From Brasilonema sp. CT11 (GTDB lineage: Bacteria; Cyanobacteriota; Cyanobacteriia; Cyanobacteriales; Nostocaceae): a DNA stretch of 64,000 nucleotides. Positions 12,304-21,587 of this stretch are shown here, one piece after another; position 1 is the first letter of the stretch, and each line of letters starts with the position of its first letter. The stretch is taken from the NCBI RefSeq assembly GCF_017982655.1, contig NZ_JABXYX010000001.1, positions 124,001 to 188,000 of the forward strand. Reading direction: 5' to 3'. Under the pieces are notes generated by a model. The model ran no database searches and was not told the origin of the DNA. It saw only the letters and a list, made by a program, of their open reading frames with translations. Position numbers and translations under genes: made by a program.

Positions 12304-13998
12304 TCATCGTAGTAACTTTGTCGCACCAGTCTTATAGGTGATTAGTGCCACTGCTACGTTGAACTGATTCACCACATCAAAAATCTTTTCATCCCGTTGT
12401 TCAATGGAAGTGTTGTCTAACAGTAGTTGTCCAACCTCCAGGTTAATTGACTGTTTTTTTGAATCAGCAATTTGAGAATAAGCAGCTTGCTGTACTCTAT
12501 CATGTATAAATTTGTATTGAGGTATAGAGTTAGTATTTGATAATTGTTGTTTCCCCTCTTGACTAGAGATAGTTCCTGAAGAAGTATTCTTATTTAAAAA
12601 AAACTTATCATTATCAACTTCAAGTATAACTAGCCCTTCAACTAAGGCAGCCCACAAATCACTAGCTGTATCTACTACAGACTTTTGATATAAAATGCTA
12701 AGAGTTTTTAAATCAAAAGACTTACCAATGCAAGCAGCTAATTTCAATACTTCTTGAGTATGTTTTGGTAATTTTTCTATTTGAAGTATCATAGCTTCTA
12801 CGACATCATCTGTTAAAGCTAATGCCTTGACTTTGGCAATATCACACTCCCAATGACCAACATCAAAATTAAATTGCATTAGCCCTTCATAATACAAATC
12901 TTTAAGGAATCGACGAATAAAGAAGGGGTTGCCTTTAGTTTTTGCAAATACCATTTGGTTGAGAGGAATAGCAAGCGCTTCTGAACAACACAGGATGTCA
13001 GCGATGAGACGATTTGAATTAGCCTGATTTAATGGCTGTAGATTAATAGTGTTAATTTTTATGTTTGTTTTTTTTAGTTCATTTTTTGTTATAAATAGCG
13101 GATGTGTTCTTAAAATCTCATCATGACGGTAAGCACCAATGAAAAGTAAACCCCCTTCGTTTTCATCCTGATTTGTATGATGATTTAACGTAAAATCACA
13201 GTGATTATTATTTTTTATAGTATCTGAATTCCCAGTCATTAATGATTTAATAAATATTAAATTAAGTGTATCTACCCATTGCAAATCATCGAGGAAGATA
13301 ACCAAGGGATGGTCTTTTGTTGTAAATAATTTTAGAAAATTTTTCAGCAATAAAATGAAGGTATCTTGGGGAATAATACCAGAGAACTCAGGAACTAAGG
13401 GTTGCTTGCCAATAATGAGTTCCAGTTTAGGGATAACATCAATAATGATTTGAGCTTGTTCACCTAACGCTGACAAAATCTTACTTTTCCACTGTTGAAT
13501 TTCAGCATCAGTTTCACTTAGCAATTGTCCAATTAAGTCCTCAACAGCTTGTACCAATCCTGACAAGGGAATGTTACCTTGTAATATGTCACATTTCCCT
13601 TGGATAAAGTAACTACGCGGTTGCGCGATACGCGTAGCGTCAAGCCTCTGGCTTATTGTCCGTGTCATGCGTGACGAAGCGATCGCTTTGTGAACTTCTT
13701 TAACAACTGCTGTTTTGCCCACACCAGCGGCACCAGCTACTAAGATCATTTCAGTTGTTCCACTGCCTTTCACTCGCTCAAAAGCAGCCAGTAGAGTTTC
13801 AACTTCATGTTGGCGACCATAGAGTTTTTCAGAAATCAGAAAACAGTCTGACATATCCTGCTTTTTTAACTCAAAAGGCACAAATTTTCCGATTTTTTGC
13901 GACTGTTGCAGGCAGATTTCTCGATCTTGCTTTGGTCTTTGGGCAATCTGATAGCAATATTCAGGAGTTTTTATCATTTTTTTCAAGGTTTTTGGCAA
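12304..13998 (-). CDS. Truncated AAA ATPase fragment of a kinase/AAA/GAF/histidine-kinase protein
   Basis: A 564-residue frame. Residues 1-75 resemble the linker that follows the Ser/Thr kinase domain in large cyanobacterial signalling proteins (TPEYCYQ...CLQQ...FLISEKLYGR). It continues into a P-loop ATPase: Walker A AGAAGVGKT at residues 88-96 and Walker B with VIFLDDLQWVD in the middle. In the family these parts sit between an N-terminal kinase and C-terminal GAF and histidine kinase domains; both are absent, and the frame stops shortly after the segment DVVNQFNVAVALIT. I infer a truncated remnant, though it could still be expressed. Residues after VVKEVHKAI carry an in-frame palindromic repeat insert. 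Flanked by the rpoC2 terminator and a GH5 gene. Confidence 0.75.
   Translation of the reverse strand: MPKTLKKMIKTPEYCYQIAQRPKQDREICLQQSQKIGKFVPFELKKQDMSDCFLISEKLYGRQHEVETLLAAFERVKGSGTTEMILVAGAAGVGKTAVVKEVHKAIASSRMTRTISQRLDATRIAQPRSYFIQGKCDILQGNIPLSGLVQAVEDLIGQLLSETDAEIQQWKSKILSALGEQAQIIIDVIPKLELIIGKQPLVPEFSGIIPQDTFILLLKNFLKLFTTKDHPLVIFLDDLQWVDTLNLIFIKSLMTGNSDTIKNNNHCDFTLNHHTNQDENEGGLLFIGAYRHDEILRTHPLFITKNELKKTNIKINTINLQPLNQANSNRLIADILCCSEALAIPLNQMVFAKTKGNPFFIRRFLKDLYYEGLMQFNFDVGHWECDIAKVKALALTDDVVEAMILQIEKLPKHTQEVLKLAACIGKSFDLKTLSILYQKSVVDTASDLWAALVEGLVILEVDNDKFFLNKNTSSGTISSQEGKQQLSNTNSIPQYKFIHDRVQQAAYSQIADSKKQSINLEVGQLLLDNTSIEQRDEKIFDVVNQFNVAVALITYKTGATKLLR
13625..13686 (-). repeat. Palindromic element inserted in frame in the AAA gene
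   Basis: Bounded by GCGAT (13625-13629) and the ATCGC of a HIP1 octamer (13679-13686), with an internal AAGCCAGAGGCTT hairpin. On the minus strand it codes for about 20 residues (SSRMTRTISQRLDATRIAQP) that break the normal run from the P-loop helix to the segment YFIQGKCD. Same outer GCGAT/ATCGC frame as the 59-bp elements at 24367 and 39052. Confidence 0.65.
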
Positions 13999-14390
13999 TA
14001 GTATATTGATTGCAAAGTTGTAATAGTTCTTGAGAACTATTACCTTTACGCGGAGATATCAAGGCTTTGGTGCTTGCATAACAAAGCCTCAGAAAATTGA
14101 TAACTTGTACGGAGCGGTAGAAATAACTAAACAGTTAAAAATTGACAAAAAGCTGATTTGATAGGCATTCTACCCTGCCCCACGGCAAGGGCTTTGCCCT
14201 ACAGTTCTCATTGCTTCCAGTTCGCTTTGCCTGATTACACCTAGTCAGTTTCAGCATAGCTGCCTGATCCCTACGTCACGAATTACCTGATTTAAATTTA
14301 TTATTCCCGGCGTGTCAGTGATATACGTACATATAAGGTGAAAACTCTTCACACTGAGCAAGTACTTACCGCAGAAAAAGTCTTATCTTT
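13999..14390. other. Intergenic region with small hairpins
   Basis: About 390 bp between the AAA fragment and the GH5 gene. It contains short inverted repeats such as AGGGCTTTGCCCT near 14190 and no open frame with recognisable content. I see no trace of the kinase domain that would be expected upstream of the AAA fragment. Confidence 0.5.
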
Positions 14391-16034
14391 TTACCTTTGA
14401 CTCTTGACTCTGACTTCCGTCGGCTGGTACTGCGAACCAAGTTTATTAGCACAAAAACCAACATCACGTACTTGATTTGGCTCAATTATCCGTCCCCAGT
14501 CTAGTGGAGTGACAGCATACTGTGTTGCTCCTTGAGGTTTAAAGTTACCGTTCCAAGAGTTATTAATAGCAGCCTGTTTCATATCAAATGTCATTTGCCA
14601 ATTGTTAACCTTGGTATTTCCCTGATTCATGATTTTGAAGCTGACACAAAATCCTGTTTGCCAATTTGCATAGATGTCAGAAGTTACTGTTAGTTGAGAA
14701 GAAGAGATACGGTAAACAGGAGATAGGGGATTTTGTGATGGGGAGATAGGGTGAAGAATCCTCCTTGTATCCTCTTCGACTTGCACGGGTGCTACTTGAG
14801 AAAAACTAACTGGTAGGATTTGGGAGAGTAGCTGCTGCTTAGGTATATCAACATTTTGCCAATCATCTAATAAAATACCGCCTGTATCAGCACTATTAGG
14901 ATTCAAACTCCAGTAAGCAAAACTTAATTGTTTCTGTTTAATATATTGCACAAATTCGTTCTGCCAAATTCCTTCTTTAGAATTTGTATCCACTTGCTTT
15001 CCACCAAATTCACCGATAAAAATAGGTGCCAGATTTTGACTAGAAATATAATGAAATCCTATTTGCCAACGATTGATGAGATCTTTAGGAAATTTTGGAT
15101 CAGAAAACCAGGACTGATCTGCAACTCCAGGACCGTATTCATGAGGTGAATAGACAAGCTTGTTACGACGAGATAAACGTACTGGATAGCGCTTCACTCC
15201 TTCTAAATTACCACCGTGCCAATGGTTAGGCAGCTTTTGTGTAGGAACGTTTTTTTCTACTCCTTCCACAACAATCAGCCAGTTAGGATTAACCTCAAGA
15301 ATCGCATTTCCAGCCCGTTCTGCTGCGAGTCGCCAGTCTGTCGCTATATCGTCAGTACCCCAGCTTGCTTTTCCGTGAGGTTCGTTTTTGAGATCTGCAC
15401 CAATAACGTTAGTTTGATTCTTGTATCTATTGGCTAACATTGTCCAGGTATTAATCCAGTCTGCTTCTGTAAAGTTGTCTTCATACCACAATTCGGCAAT
15501 GCGCTTATCACTCAAACAGTGACTATCGAGTAGAACCAGTAACCCTTGACGTTCTGCTTCCTGAATAATTAAGTCCATCACCTGTATTGGAGTTTTTCCT
15601 TCAAATTCTTTATTGCTACCAATACTGAAATCAATGCCGCTAATATTAGGTGACAATAACGCTTGTACAGAATAAGGTAAGCGAATCAAGTTATACCCTA
15701 GTGTCCTAATTTGTGTCAGTATATCCTTATAATCTCGCTTCCAGAACCCGTGTGGTACATGAGTTTCTGTTTCTATGCCAAACCAGTTCACACCTCTTAA
15801 CCAGACTTGCCGACCTTTGGCATCGATAATTTTTGCGCCACGAGTTGAAAGTGGTAATTCCATGATCATTTCACTATTTATCTCGTTTATCTGGCTTTGA
15901 ACAGGTTGGTTATTTATTATACTAAAAAGTAGAAATACTATGAATATTGAAATTGTGAGAAAATGGTGATTAATTTTTAAAAATTTCCGTTTTGTTGTAC
16001 CAAAAAATCGCATACTTCTCGTTTCCTTACTCAA
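14391..16034 (-). CDS. Secreted GH5 cellulase-type glycoside hydrolase with CBM2 domain
   Basis: A 547-residue protein. Residues 22-46 form a hydrophobic signal/anchor segment ending near PVQSQ. Residues 60-390 fit the GH5 TIM barrel: WLRGVNWFG near 78-86, the acid/base Glu218 in KNEPHG, the HEYGPG segment near 298, and the nucleophile Glu342 in IGEFGGK. After a Ser/Pro-rich linker, residues 450-547 look like a type 2 carbohydrate-binding module (YANWQTGFCVSF, NSWNG, with paired Cys). It should hydrolyse beta-1,4-glucan outside the cytoplasm, either external cellulose or the cell's own. Met8 is an alternative start. It is a single gene with no cellulose-synthase genes beside it. Confidence 0.88.
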   Translation of the reverse strand: MSKETRSMRFFGTTKRKFLKINHHFLTISIFIVFLLFSIINNQPVQSQINEINSEMIMELPLSTRGAKIIDAKGRQVWLRGVNWFGIETETHVPHGFWKRDYKDILTQIRTLGYNLIRLPYSVQALLSPNISGIDFSIGSNKEFEGKTPIQVMDLIIQEAERQGLLVLLDSHCLSDKRIAELWYEDNFTEADWINTWTMLANRYKNQTNVIGADLKNEPHGKASWGTDDIATDWRLAAERAGNAILEVNPNWLIVVEGVEKNVPTQKLPNHWHGGNLEGVKRYPVRLSRRNKLVYSPHEYGPGVADQSWFSDPKFPKDLINRWQIGFHYISSQNLAPIFIGEFGGKQVDTNSKEGIWQNEFVQYIKQKQLSFAYWSLNPNSADTGGILLDDWQNVDIPKQQLLSQILPVSFSQVAPVQVEEDTRRILHPISPSQNPLSPVYRISSSQLTVTSDIYANWQTGFCVSFKIMNQGNTKVNNWQMTFDMKQAAINNSWNGNFKPQGATQYAVTPLDWGRIIEPNQVRDVGFCANKLGSQYQPTEVRVKSQR

Positions 16035-16772
16035 CTAATAAAAAGATCTTTAAATAAGCTTGAGGACAGACAGCTTTTAAGCATATATCCTTGAATCCAA
16101 ACAACTCTATTTCGTCTACAATTTCATGAAAGGCTAGTCCTCAAGGTTGTTGTTAACTATGTAAATGTGCTAAAATTAGGGATTATGCTATAAGTTATTA
16201 ATTCAAAATCCTTGTTAAAATTTCCTAACTTTAGTTAAGGAAGGGTTATGATGAGTGAACACTGTCAATGTAATTCCTCCCAAAGAGAAAATTATTGCTC
16301 TCAATAGGGTAATGTGAACGCTTAGGGTGAAAAAGTTAACACGCAGTAATTAAGCACATAAAAAAAGCACATCGCTTCTGTAAAGATGTTGAGAAATTAA
16401 GTAAAAAATAGCCAAAAACCATAATCAGTTTCTACTTATACTCAAAAAGGGGAGTTGATGAAAAAGCATATAGTTGACCGACTGTAAACCTTAAGAGTTA
16501 AAGTCACCAAGAGACTGGGAACTAGCATCCTACTGGCTCGTACTAAGAGCAAATTTGGCTCTCTCGGTGTTAAGTTAAGACAAAAGGCAAGTAAAAATAT
16601 CCTCGTTTTGTTGCCTTCTCAGACAAACCATGTGCCCAAAGCCATGGAAGTATCAAAAAAATCCAGGTTAAGCTAGAGAGGAGAGTTGGGATTAGCTTCA
16701 CACCCTTTGGGGTTAAAAGCAAAACTCATTCTCACCGCAAGAATTTTCTCAAGTTGGCATTGTCCTTACTCC
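16035..16772. other. Intergenic region between GH5 gene and hisD
   Basis: About 740 bp between divergent genes, A/T-rich, presumably holding both promoters. Only tiny frames occur, for example a 19-codon ATG frame near 16249 with several Cys residues, not called. A weak stem AGAGC/GCTCT lies near 16546-16562. Upstream in-frame codons of hisD (from 16686) are treated as leader, not coding. Confidence 0.45.
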
Positions 16773-18074
16773 ATGCTGCGAATCATTACTCAGCAGGCAG
16801 ACGTTAGAGCAGAACTACAACGGATCTGCGATCGCACCCATGATGAACAGGTACTTCACAAAGAAGCAACAGTGCGGGAAGTGTTGCAGGCAGTGAAGCG
16901 CCAAGGCGATAACGCTGTACTGCATTACACCGCCGAATTCGATAAGCAAACCCTCAAGCCAGATGAACTGCGCGTGACAGGCTCAGAACTGGATGCAGCC
17001 TACCAACAGGTATCAAAGGAATTGCTCCAGGCTATCAGGCTTGCTTGCCGCCAAATCGATACATTTCACCGCCAGAGAGTCCCCAAAAGTTGGGTACAAT
17101 TTGGCGATGATGAGATCGTGTTGGGCAAGCGCTACACACCAGTAGATAAAGCAGGGTTATATGTGCCAGGTGGTCGTGCCGCCTATCCAAGTACGGTATT
17201 GATGAACGCAATTCCGGCAAGGGTGGCGGGTGTACCCCGTGTGGCAATGGTCACACCACCAGGACCAGACAAAGCAGTTAACCCAGCAGTGCTGGTAGCA
17301 GCACAAGAAGCTGGAGTACAAGAAATTTATCGCGTCGGAGGCGCACAGGCGATCGCCGCTTTAGCCTATGGTACAGAAACGATTCCTAAAGTTAATGTCA
17401 TCACAGGACCAGGTAATATTTATGTCACTTTGGCGAAAAAACTCGTCTATGGTACAGTAGGCATCGATTCCTTAGCAGGACCAAGCGAAGTTCTCATTAT
17501 TGCCGATGAATCCGCAAATCCTGTACACATTGCCGCTGATTTGTTAGCGCAAGCTGAACACGATCCGATGGCAGCAGCAATTTTGCTGACGACGGATACA
17601 GCTTTGGCAAAAAACGTACAAGTGGCAGTGGAAAGACAACTTGTGGATCACCCAAGGCGCTTGCTCACAGAAAAGGCGATCGCTCACTACGGTTTAATAG
17701 TGATTGTAGAAACCTTGGAAGCCGCTGCGGAACTCTCAAACGAATTTGCCCCCGAACACCTAGAGTTGGAAGTAGAAGATCCTTGGAAGTTACTACCACA
17801 GATTCGGAATGCGGGTGCCATTTTCTTGGGGTATTCCACACCAGAAGCCGTAGGAGATTATTTAGCTGGACCTAACCACACCTTACCAACTTCTGGTGCT
17901 GCTCGTTATGCCTCAGCATTGGGAGTCGAAACTTTCATGAAACACTCTAGTATTATCCAATACTCTGGAACCGCACTAGAAAAAGTGGCTGGTGCAATTG
18001 ATGTACTGGCAACAGCTGAAGGCTTACCTTCTCATGCTGATTCTGTCAGACGTCGAGTCCAAAAGCAAGAGTAA
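16773..18074 (+). CDS. hisD: Histidinol dehydrogenase
   Basis: A 433-residue protein that oxidises L-histidinol to L-histidine with two NAD+, the last step of histidine synthesis. Family blocks are clear: GLYVPGGRAAYPSTVLMNA, GPGNIYVTLAKK, DSLAGPSEVLI, and the zinc and active-site regions QAEHDPMA, EFAPEHLEL and GPNHTLPTSGAARY. The frame is open 29 codons further upstream to a TTG at 16686, but the ATG at 16773 gives the usual cyanobacterial start MLRIIT and is preferred. Single gene, not in a his operon. Confidence 0.95.
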   Translation: MLRIITQQADVRAELQRICDRTHDEQVLHKEATVREVLQAVKRQGDNAVLHYTAEFDKQTLKPDELRVTGSELDAAYQQVSKELLQAIRLACRQIDTFHRQRVPKSWVQFGDDEIVLGKRYTPVDKAGLYVPGGRAAYPSTVLMNAIPARVAGVPRVAMVTPPGPDKAVNPAVLVAAQEAGVQEIYRVGGAQAIAALAYGTETIPKVNVITGPGNIYVTLAKKLVYGTVGIDSLAGPSEVLIIADESANPVHIAADLLAQAEHDPMAAAILLTTDTALAKNVQVAVERQLVDHPRRLLTEKAIAHYGLIVIVETLEAAAELSNEFAPEHLELEVEDPWKLLPQIRNAGAIFLGYSTPEAVGDYLAGPNHTLPTSGAARYASALGVETFMKHSSIIQYSGTALEKVAGAIDVLATAEGLPSHADSVRRRVQKQE

Positions 18075-18486
18075 TTTTGAATTTGAATTATTAATTTTTT
18101 CGTTAGAAATTACGCAAAACTCAGCCTATGGGTTAATTTTTAAAGTTTAAGGCTATACAAAATTATGTCCACAGCTTGGATATAGTGAGTATAGCCATTA
18201 ACTTATTTCACCCCTTACTTATAAGGCTATCCATTACTCGGATCTTTCTCAACATTTGTCAGAAGAATCACTCATGAACAATCTAACCCTTATACCTTCG
18301 TAAGCAATGTTCAAGAAAAATGGGGATTTCGGCACGAAAGGTAAAGGGCGATTTGTCAAGCAAGCTTGAAAAGTCAATCTTCATGAGCCATATAAAATTA
18401 CAGTTTTAAGATTGTTAAGAAAGATATAATTGACACATAGTCGGGGAAAGTCAAGTAAAAAGTCTACTCTTGTGGAGAGGACATTG
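18075..18486. other. Intergenic region upstream of the usp gene
   Basis: About 410 bp, A/T-rich, containing TTTGAATTTGAATT-type short repeats just after hisD. A purine-rich ribosome site GGAGAGGA at 18471-18478 precedes the GTG start at 18487. No further gene is visible. Confidence 0.45.
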
Positions 18487-18909
18487 GTGCTAAAGACTAT
18501 TTTGGTTGCTCTAGATGATTCCGAACTTGCAGACAAAGTCATTCACACTCTACAACAACTAGTTCTGGAAAAAGACAGCAAAGTTATTCTCTGCCATGTG
18601 TTTTCTCCATCCGAATCGGAGATGGAACTACCCGCTGATCGTCCTCAGCCAGAGTCATCAACATTTTCTTATTTTCATATTGAAAAACAGCTGCAATCTT
18701 ACCAAACACTATTACCAGTTGAAAGCAATATAGAACTTGTTACCGGTAACCCTCCAGAAGAGATTATTCGCCTTGCAAACATTTATAAAGCTGATTTAAT
18801 TATCATTGGCAGTCGCGGGTTAACTGGTATGAACCGAATTGTTCAGGGTTCTGTGAGTTCTCAAGTGGTGGAAGAGGCAAATTGCTCTGTATTGGTAGTC
18901 AAGCCGTGA
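18487..18909 (+). CDS. Universal stress protein (UspA family)
   Basis: A 140-residue single Usp domain. It begins with LKTILVALDDSELAD, the first beta strand and helix of the family, and ends with the ATP-binding pattern GSRGLTGMNRIVQGSVSSQV (G-x2-G-x9-GS). The open frame extends to a TTG at 18430, but the GTG at 18487 is preceded by GGAGAGGA with 8-nt spacing and gives the normal N-terminus. The role is stress adaptation through nucleotide binding; the partner is unknown. It is followed 44 bp later by a GNAT gene, possibly co-transcribed. Confidence 0.9.
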   Translation: MLKTILVALDDSELADKVIHTLQQLVLEKDSKVILCHVFSPSESEMELPADRPQPESSTFSYFHIEKQLQSYQTLLPVESNIELVTGNPPEEIIRLANIYKADLIIIGSRGLTGMNRIVQGSVSSQVVEEANCSVLVVKP

Positions 18910-18953
18910 TCATAGGTCATTTCTCCCACCTTTTTGATCATTTTTAAGACCAG

Positions 18954-19415
18954 ATGGCAAATCCAAGTGCTCATACGGTTGACATGGAAATTGTTGAAAT
19001 GACAATCGAACACTATGATGCTGTGCTTGAGTTGATGAGGCAAACTCCCGGTGTTACCGTTCGTGCAGCCGATTCTATAGAGGCTACTGCTCGTTATTTA
19101 GCACGTAATCCAGGGTTAAGTTTCATAGCCCTTGATGAACGTGAAGTAATTGCGTGTGCTATGTGCGGGCATGACGGTAGACGTGGTTACCTACAGCATG
19201 TCATTGTCCTTCCCAGTTATCGCAAGCGTGGAATTGCTTCTGAACTCGTTGAACCCTGTTTGTCAAAACTTGAGTCCATTGGTATTTTCAAGACTCATAT
19301 TGATGTGTTTATTGATAATAACCTTGCTAATCAATACTGGATCAAACATGGCTGGCTCAAGCGTAATGACATCAATCGCTATTCCTTCAACCGGAGTCCA
19401 GATGTAAATGCTTAG
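18954..19415 (+). CDS. GNAT-family N-acetyltransferase
   Basis: A 153-residue protein with the acetyl-CoA pyrophosphate-binding motif in LPSYRKRGIASELVEPCL (R/Q-x2-G-x-A) at about residues 84-101 and the following GNAT beta bulge LQHVIVLPSY. Substrate cannot be read from sequence. It sits 44 bp behind the usp gene and converges with the CobE/CbiG-like gene 23 bp later. The ATG at 18954 was chosen as the first in frame; Met11 is an alternative. Confidence 0.85.
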   Translation: MANPSAHTVDMEIVEMTIEHYDAVLELMRQTPGVTVRAADSIEATARYLARNPGLSFIALDEREVIACAMCGHDGRRGYLQHVIVLPSYRKRGIASELVEPCLSKLESIGIFKTHIDVFIDNNLANQYWIKHGWLKRNDINRYSFNRSPDVNA

Positions 19416-19438
19416 CTTGCCATGCTTCAGTGATAGAG

Positions 19439-19951
19439 TCAATTGCATTTTAACAGTATATTTTTTTCAGCTTGAGCAACAGCGATCGTTACCATTCCTG
19501 GTAGCCCCTCTAAACTGAAAATTTGTTTAGGAACGACTAATCTTACCCCTAATCCTACAGTAATCTCCTGATTCTGGGAAGACTCCAGGCAGGTGAAGTC
19601 AGAGGCTGCACACAAAGCAGCCGCCTCCGCCACGCTACAGGTTCCTACTTTTTTTGCAACTTCTTGAGACGGGTTAGGGACAGAGATTTTACTCAAAACA
19701 TCACAGGGAAAGCTTTTTAAAGGCAAATTGTGCTGTTGGCAAAATTCCACTAAACCCATTTCTTGAGACTTAGTATCAATAGTTCCAAAACCTGCGATCG
19801 CACTTTTGGCCAGTTGATTTTTTTGAAAAACTTCCTCAATAGCCTCCTCAATCAACTGTCGTGAAGTTCCCTTAGTGCATCCTATTCCTACCCACAGAAC
19901 CTGGTGGTTGCTTGCTACTTTGTTGATGATCTCTCTCATGTGACGGCGCAT
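19439..19951 (-). CDS. CobE / CbiG C-terminal-domain protein (cobalamin synthesis)
   Basis: About 170 residues matching the CobE/CbiG C-terminal domain: VLWVGIGCTKGTS near the N-terminus, AGFGTIDTKSQEMGLVEFC in the middle, and GTCSVAEAAAL with GVRLVVPK toward the end. CobE is a small protein of the aerobic cobalamin pathway; CbiG opens the delta-lactone in the anaerobic one. Here it stands alone rather than fused to CobJ, and I see no other cobalamin gene in the window. There is no start codon between the ATG at 19939 and the conserved VLWVG, so its 5' end must overlap the upstream 571-codon gene by 68-80 bp. Confidence 0.82.
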   Translation of the reverse strand: MRRHMREIINKVASNHQVLWVGIGCTKGTSRQLIEEAIEEVFQKNQLAKSAIAGFGTIDTKSQEMGLVEFCQQHNLPLKSFPCDVLSKISVPNPSQEVAKKVGTCSVAEAAALCAASDFTCLESSQNQEITVGLGVRLVVPKQIFSLEGLPGMVTIAVAQAEKNILLKCN

Positions 19952-21587
19952 TAGTTACAGGATCAGCACCTCCATGAGATGGCAAAGAACTTGAACCAGT
20001 TCCTCTAATAAATCCTCGGTAAATAAGTGCCCCTAAAGTTTCTAGCCTGAAGCCCCAACCTTTGGGTAAATTGTTATCACTATCGTTTTGTCCCAAATCA
20101 ACGTAAATACGTGGCGGGACAAAATAAGTGACACCATCTTTACCTATCAACTCATCTGCTTTTGCCATCACTTGGTCAAAATTCAAGTCAAATTCTTCAT
20201 AACTGTCGAACTTACGTTGTAGTTGTTCTTGTACAAAAGCAATGAACTCGCCAACGGCTTTGACTTTTGGATCATTAGGCGCAGGAGAAACCGAGAAAAA
20301 CTCCAAAGGAATTCTGGAGATCAGACCTTCATTAGGAGATTCTGCTTCCCTAGGAGGTGTAACAATACCCAATTGTCTCAGAATTAAAGGTTCTAAGTAC
20401 CCTAACATTTGGGCTTGTGCTTTGGCAATTTTGGTATTATTTACATCTTCTTGGCGCTTTAATAGAGTACGGAAAGCACGGCGCAGTACTTGAGAAAGTG
20501 TGAAAGGAGGGAAGGGAATGCTGTTAGGTTCAGGTGGTTGTCCATTTGTTGCCATCAGAACGTCGAGAGGTGGCAAGTCCTCAGGTACCACTGGCATTTG
20601 AATGTTAAACTCTTTAAATTGAAGATTTTCGCTGGTTTTGCTGAGGATATTTTTCTTTCTGCTGTTTTGTTTGTCGCGAATTTTGAGTATTTCTGTTGCT
20701 TTTGCTTTATCACCATCCAATAATAAGGTCAACCCTTGCTTATTAAACGGGTAGACAGGAGTATTCAGACAAATATAAATAAACTCAGCACAATAAGCTC
20801 TATTTTCTGAATTATTAAGGAAATCAATTGCCTCTTTTGAACCAAGACTAGCAAGGGCGCAGTTTTGCAAAAATTCTTTGAGAGTTGGGCGATCGCACAC
20901 GCGAGTTGGATCGTTTCCATTAAAATCATTTTCTGAGAATTCCACAAACGGGTTCATTAAAGCCATCCAACAGATCATGCTGTCGGTATAGCCACGCGCT
21001 TGTTGTGGGGTAACAAATTCCGGAAAAACTAATCGCTGAGCGACAGCAATAAACCCATCGTGTCCATATAGCCCGTCATGATAAGTGTCTGGTTCATTCA
21101 AGCTACCAAACGCCTTTGTTCTTCCACCGTTCCATAATGCAGGTACAATCGCACCAGAATGATGTCCTTCATTTTTAATAAAAATTTCCACCAAATCTGA
21201 CAACTCGTGATCCTCAGGTGGTTTGCGCAGGTCAATAGCCTTACCGTATCGGTCTTTATTGTATTGGTAAGTACAGATAAGTAAACCGTACTTATCAAGA
21301 TACTGCACAATATCTTCGTGTCCGGAAACGGTGTTTCCATTAGGATCTGTAATTTTCTGTTCGTCCGCGATACCGATAAACCCTGGAACTTTTATCGTTT
21401 CCACATCGAGAACAGTCTCATCATCTATGATGACTTGCTTGTGGAACAACTGCCTCATGTCGTTGACTGGTTTACCTTGCTTATCATCCGGACTTCTCAA
21501 GGCATTAAAACTAGACAAATCTACATCTTCGGCAGACCACAAAGGTAGATTATCATTTGTTTGCTGTAAATTGTTGTTTTGACTCAT
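19872..21587 (-). CDS. Large protein of unknown function (571 aa)
   Basis: I do not recognise this family. It is soluble-looking, with no signal peptide or membrane segment. Noticeable segments are a His-rich GHHSGAIVPALWNGG and YHDGLYGHDGF at about residues 150-190, a Cys-containing YCAEFIYICLN at about 270, and a Pro-rich stretch MPVVPEDLPP at about 340. The last 35-40 residues after GFIRGTGSS are Ser/Pro/Gly/His-rich and of different character; they overlap the start of the CobE-like gene, so they may be a read-through extension. A heme-peroxidase identity was considered and rejected. The ATG at 21587 has no obvious strong ribosome site. Confidence 0.6.
   Translation of the reverse strand: MSQNNNLQQTNDNLPLWSAEDVDLSSFNALRSPDDKQGKPVNDMRQLFHKQVIIDDETVLDVETIKVPGFIGIADEQKITDPNGNTVSGHEDIVQYLDKYGLLICTYQYNKDRYGKAIDLRKPPEDHELSDLVEIFIKNEGHHSGAIVPALWNGGRTKAFGSLNEPDTYHDGLYGHDGFIAVAQRLVFPEFVTPQQARGYTDSMICWMALMNPFVEFSENDFNGNDPTRVCDRPTLKEFLQNCALASLGSKEAIDFLNNSENRAYCAEFIYICLNTPVYPFNKQGLTLLLDGDKAKATEILKIRDKQNSRKKNILSKTSENLQFKEFNIQMPVVPEDLPPLDVLMATNGQPPEPNSIPFPPFTLSQVLRRAFRTLLKRQEDVNNTKIAKAQAQMLGYLEPLILRQLGIVTPPREAESPNEGLISRIPLEFFSVSPAPNDPKVKAVGEFIAFVQEQLQRKFDSYEEFDLNFDQVMAKADELIGKDGVTYFVPPRIYVDLGQNDSDNNLPKGWGFRLETLGALIYRGFIRGTGSSSLPSHGGADPVTNAPSHERDHQQSSKQPPGSVGRNRMH

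Noticed and set aside
19872-21587. Heme peroxidase identity for the 571-residue protein
   Set aside because: Length and His content suggested it, but I could not find the distal/proximal His motifs of animal-type peroxidases, so function is left open.
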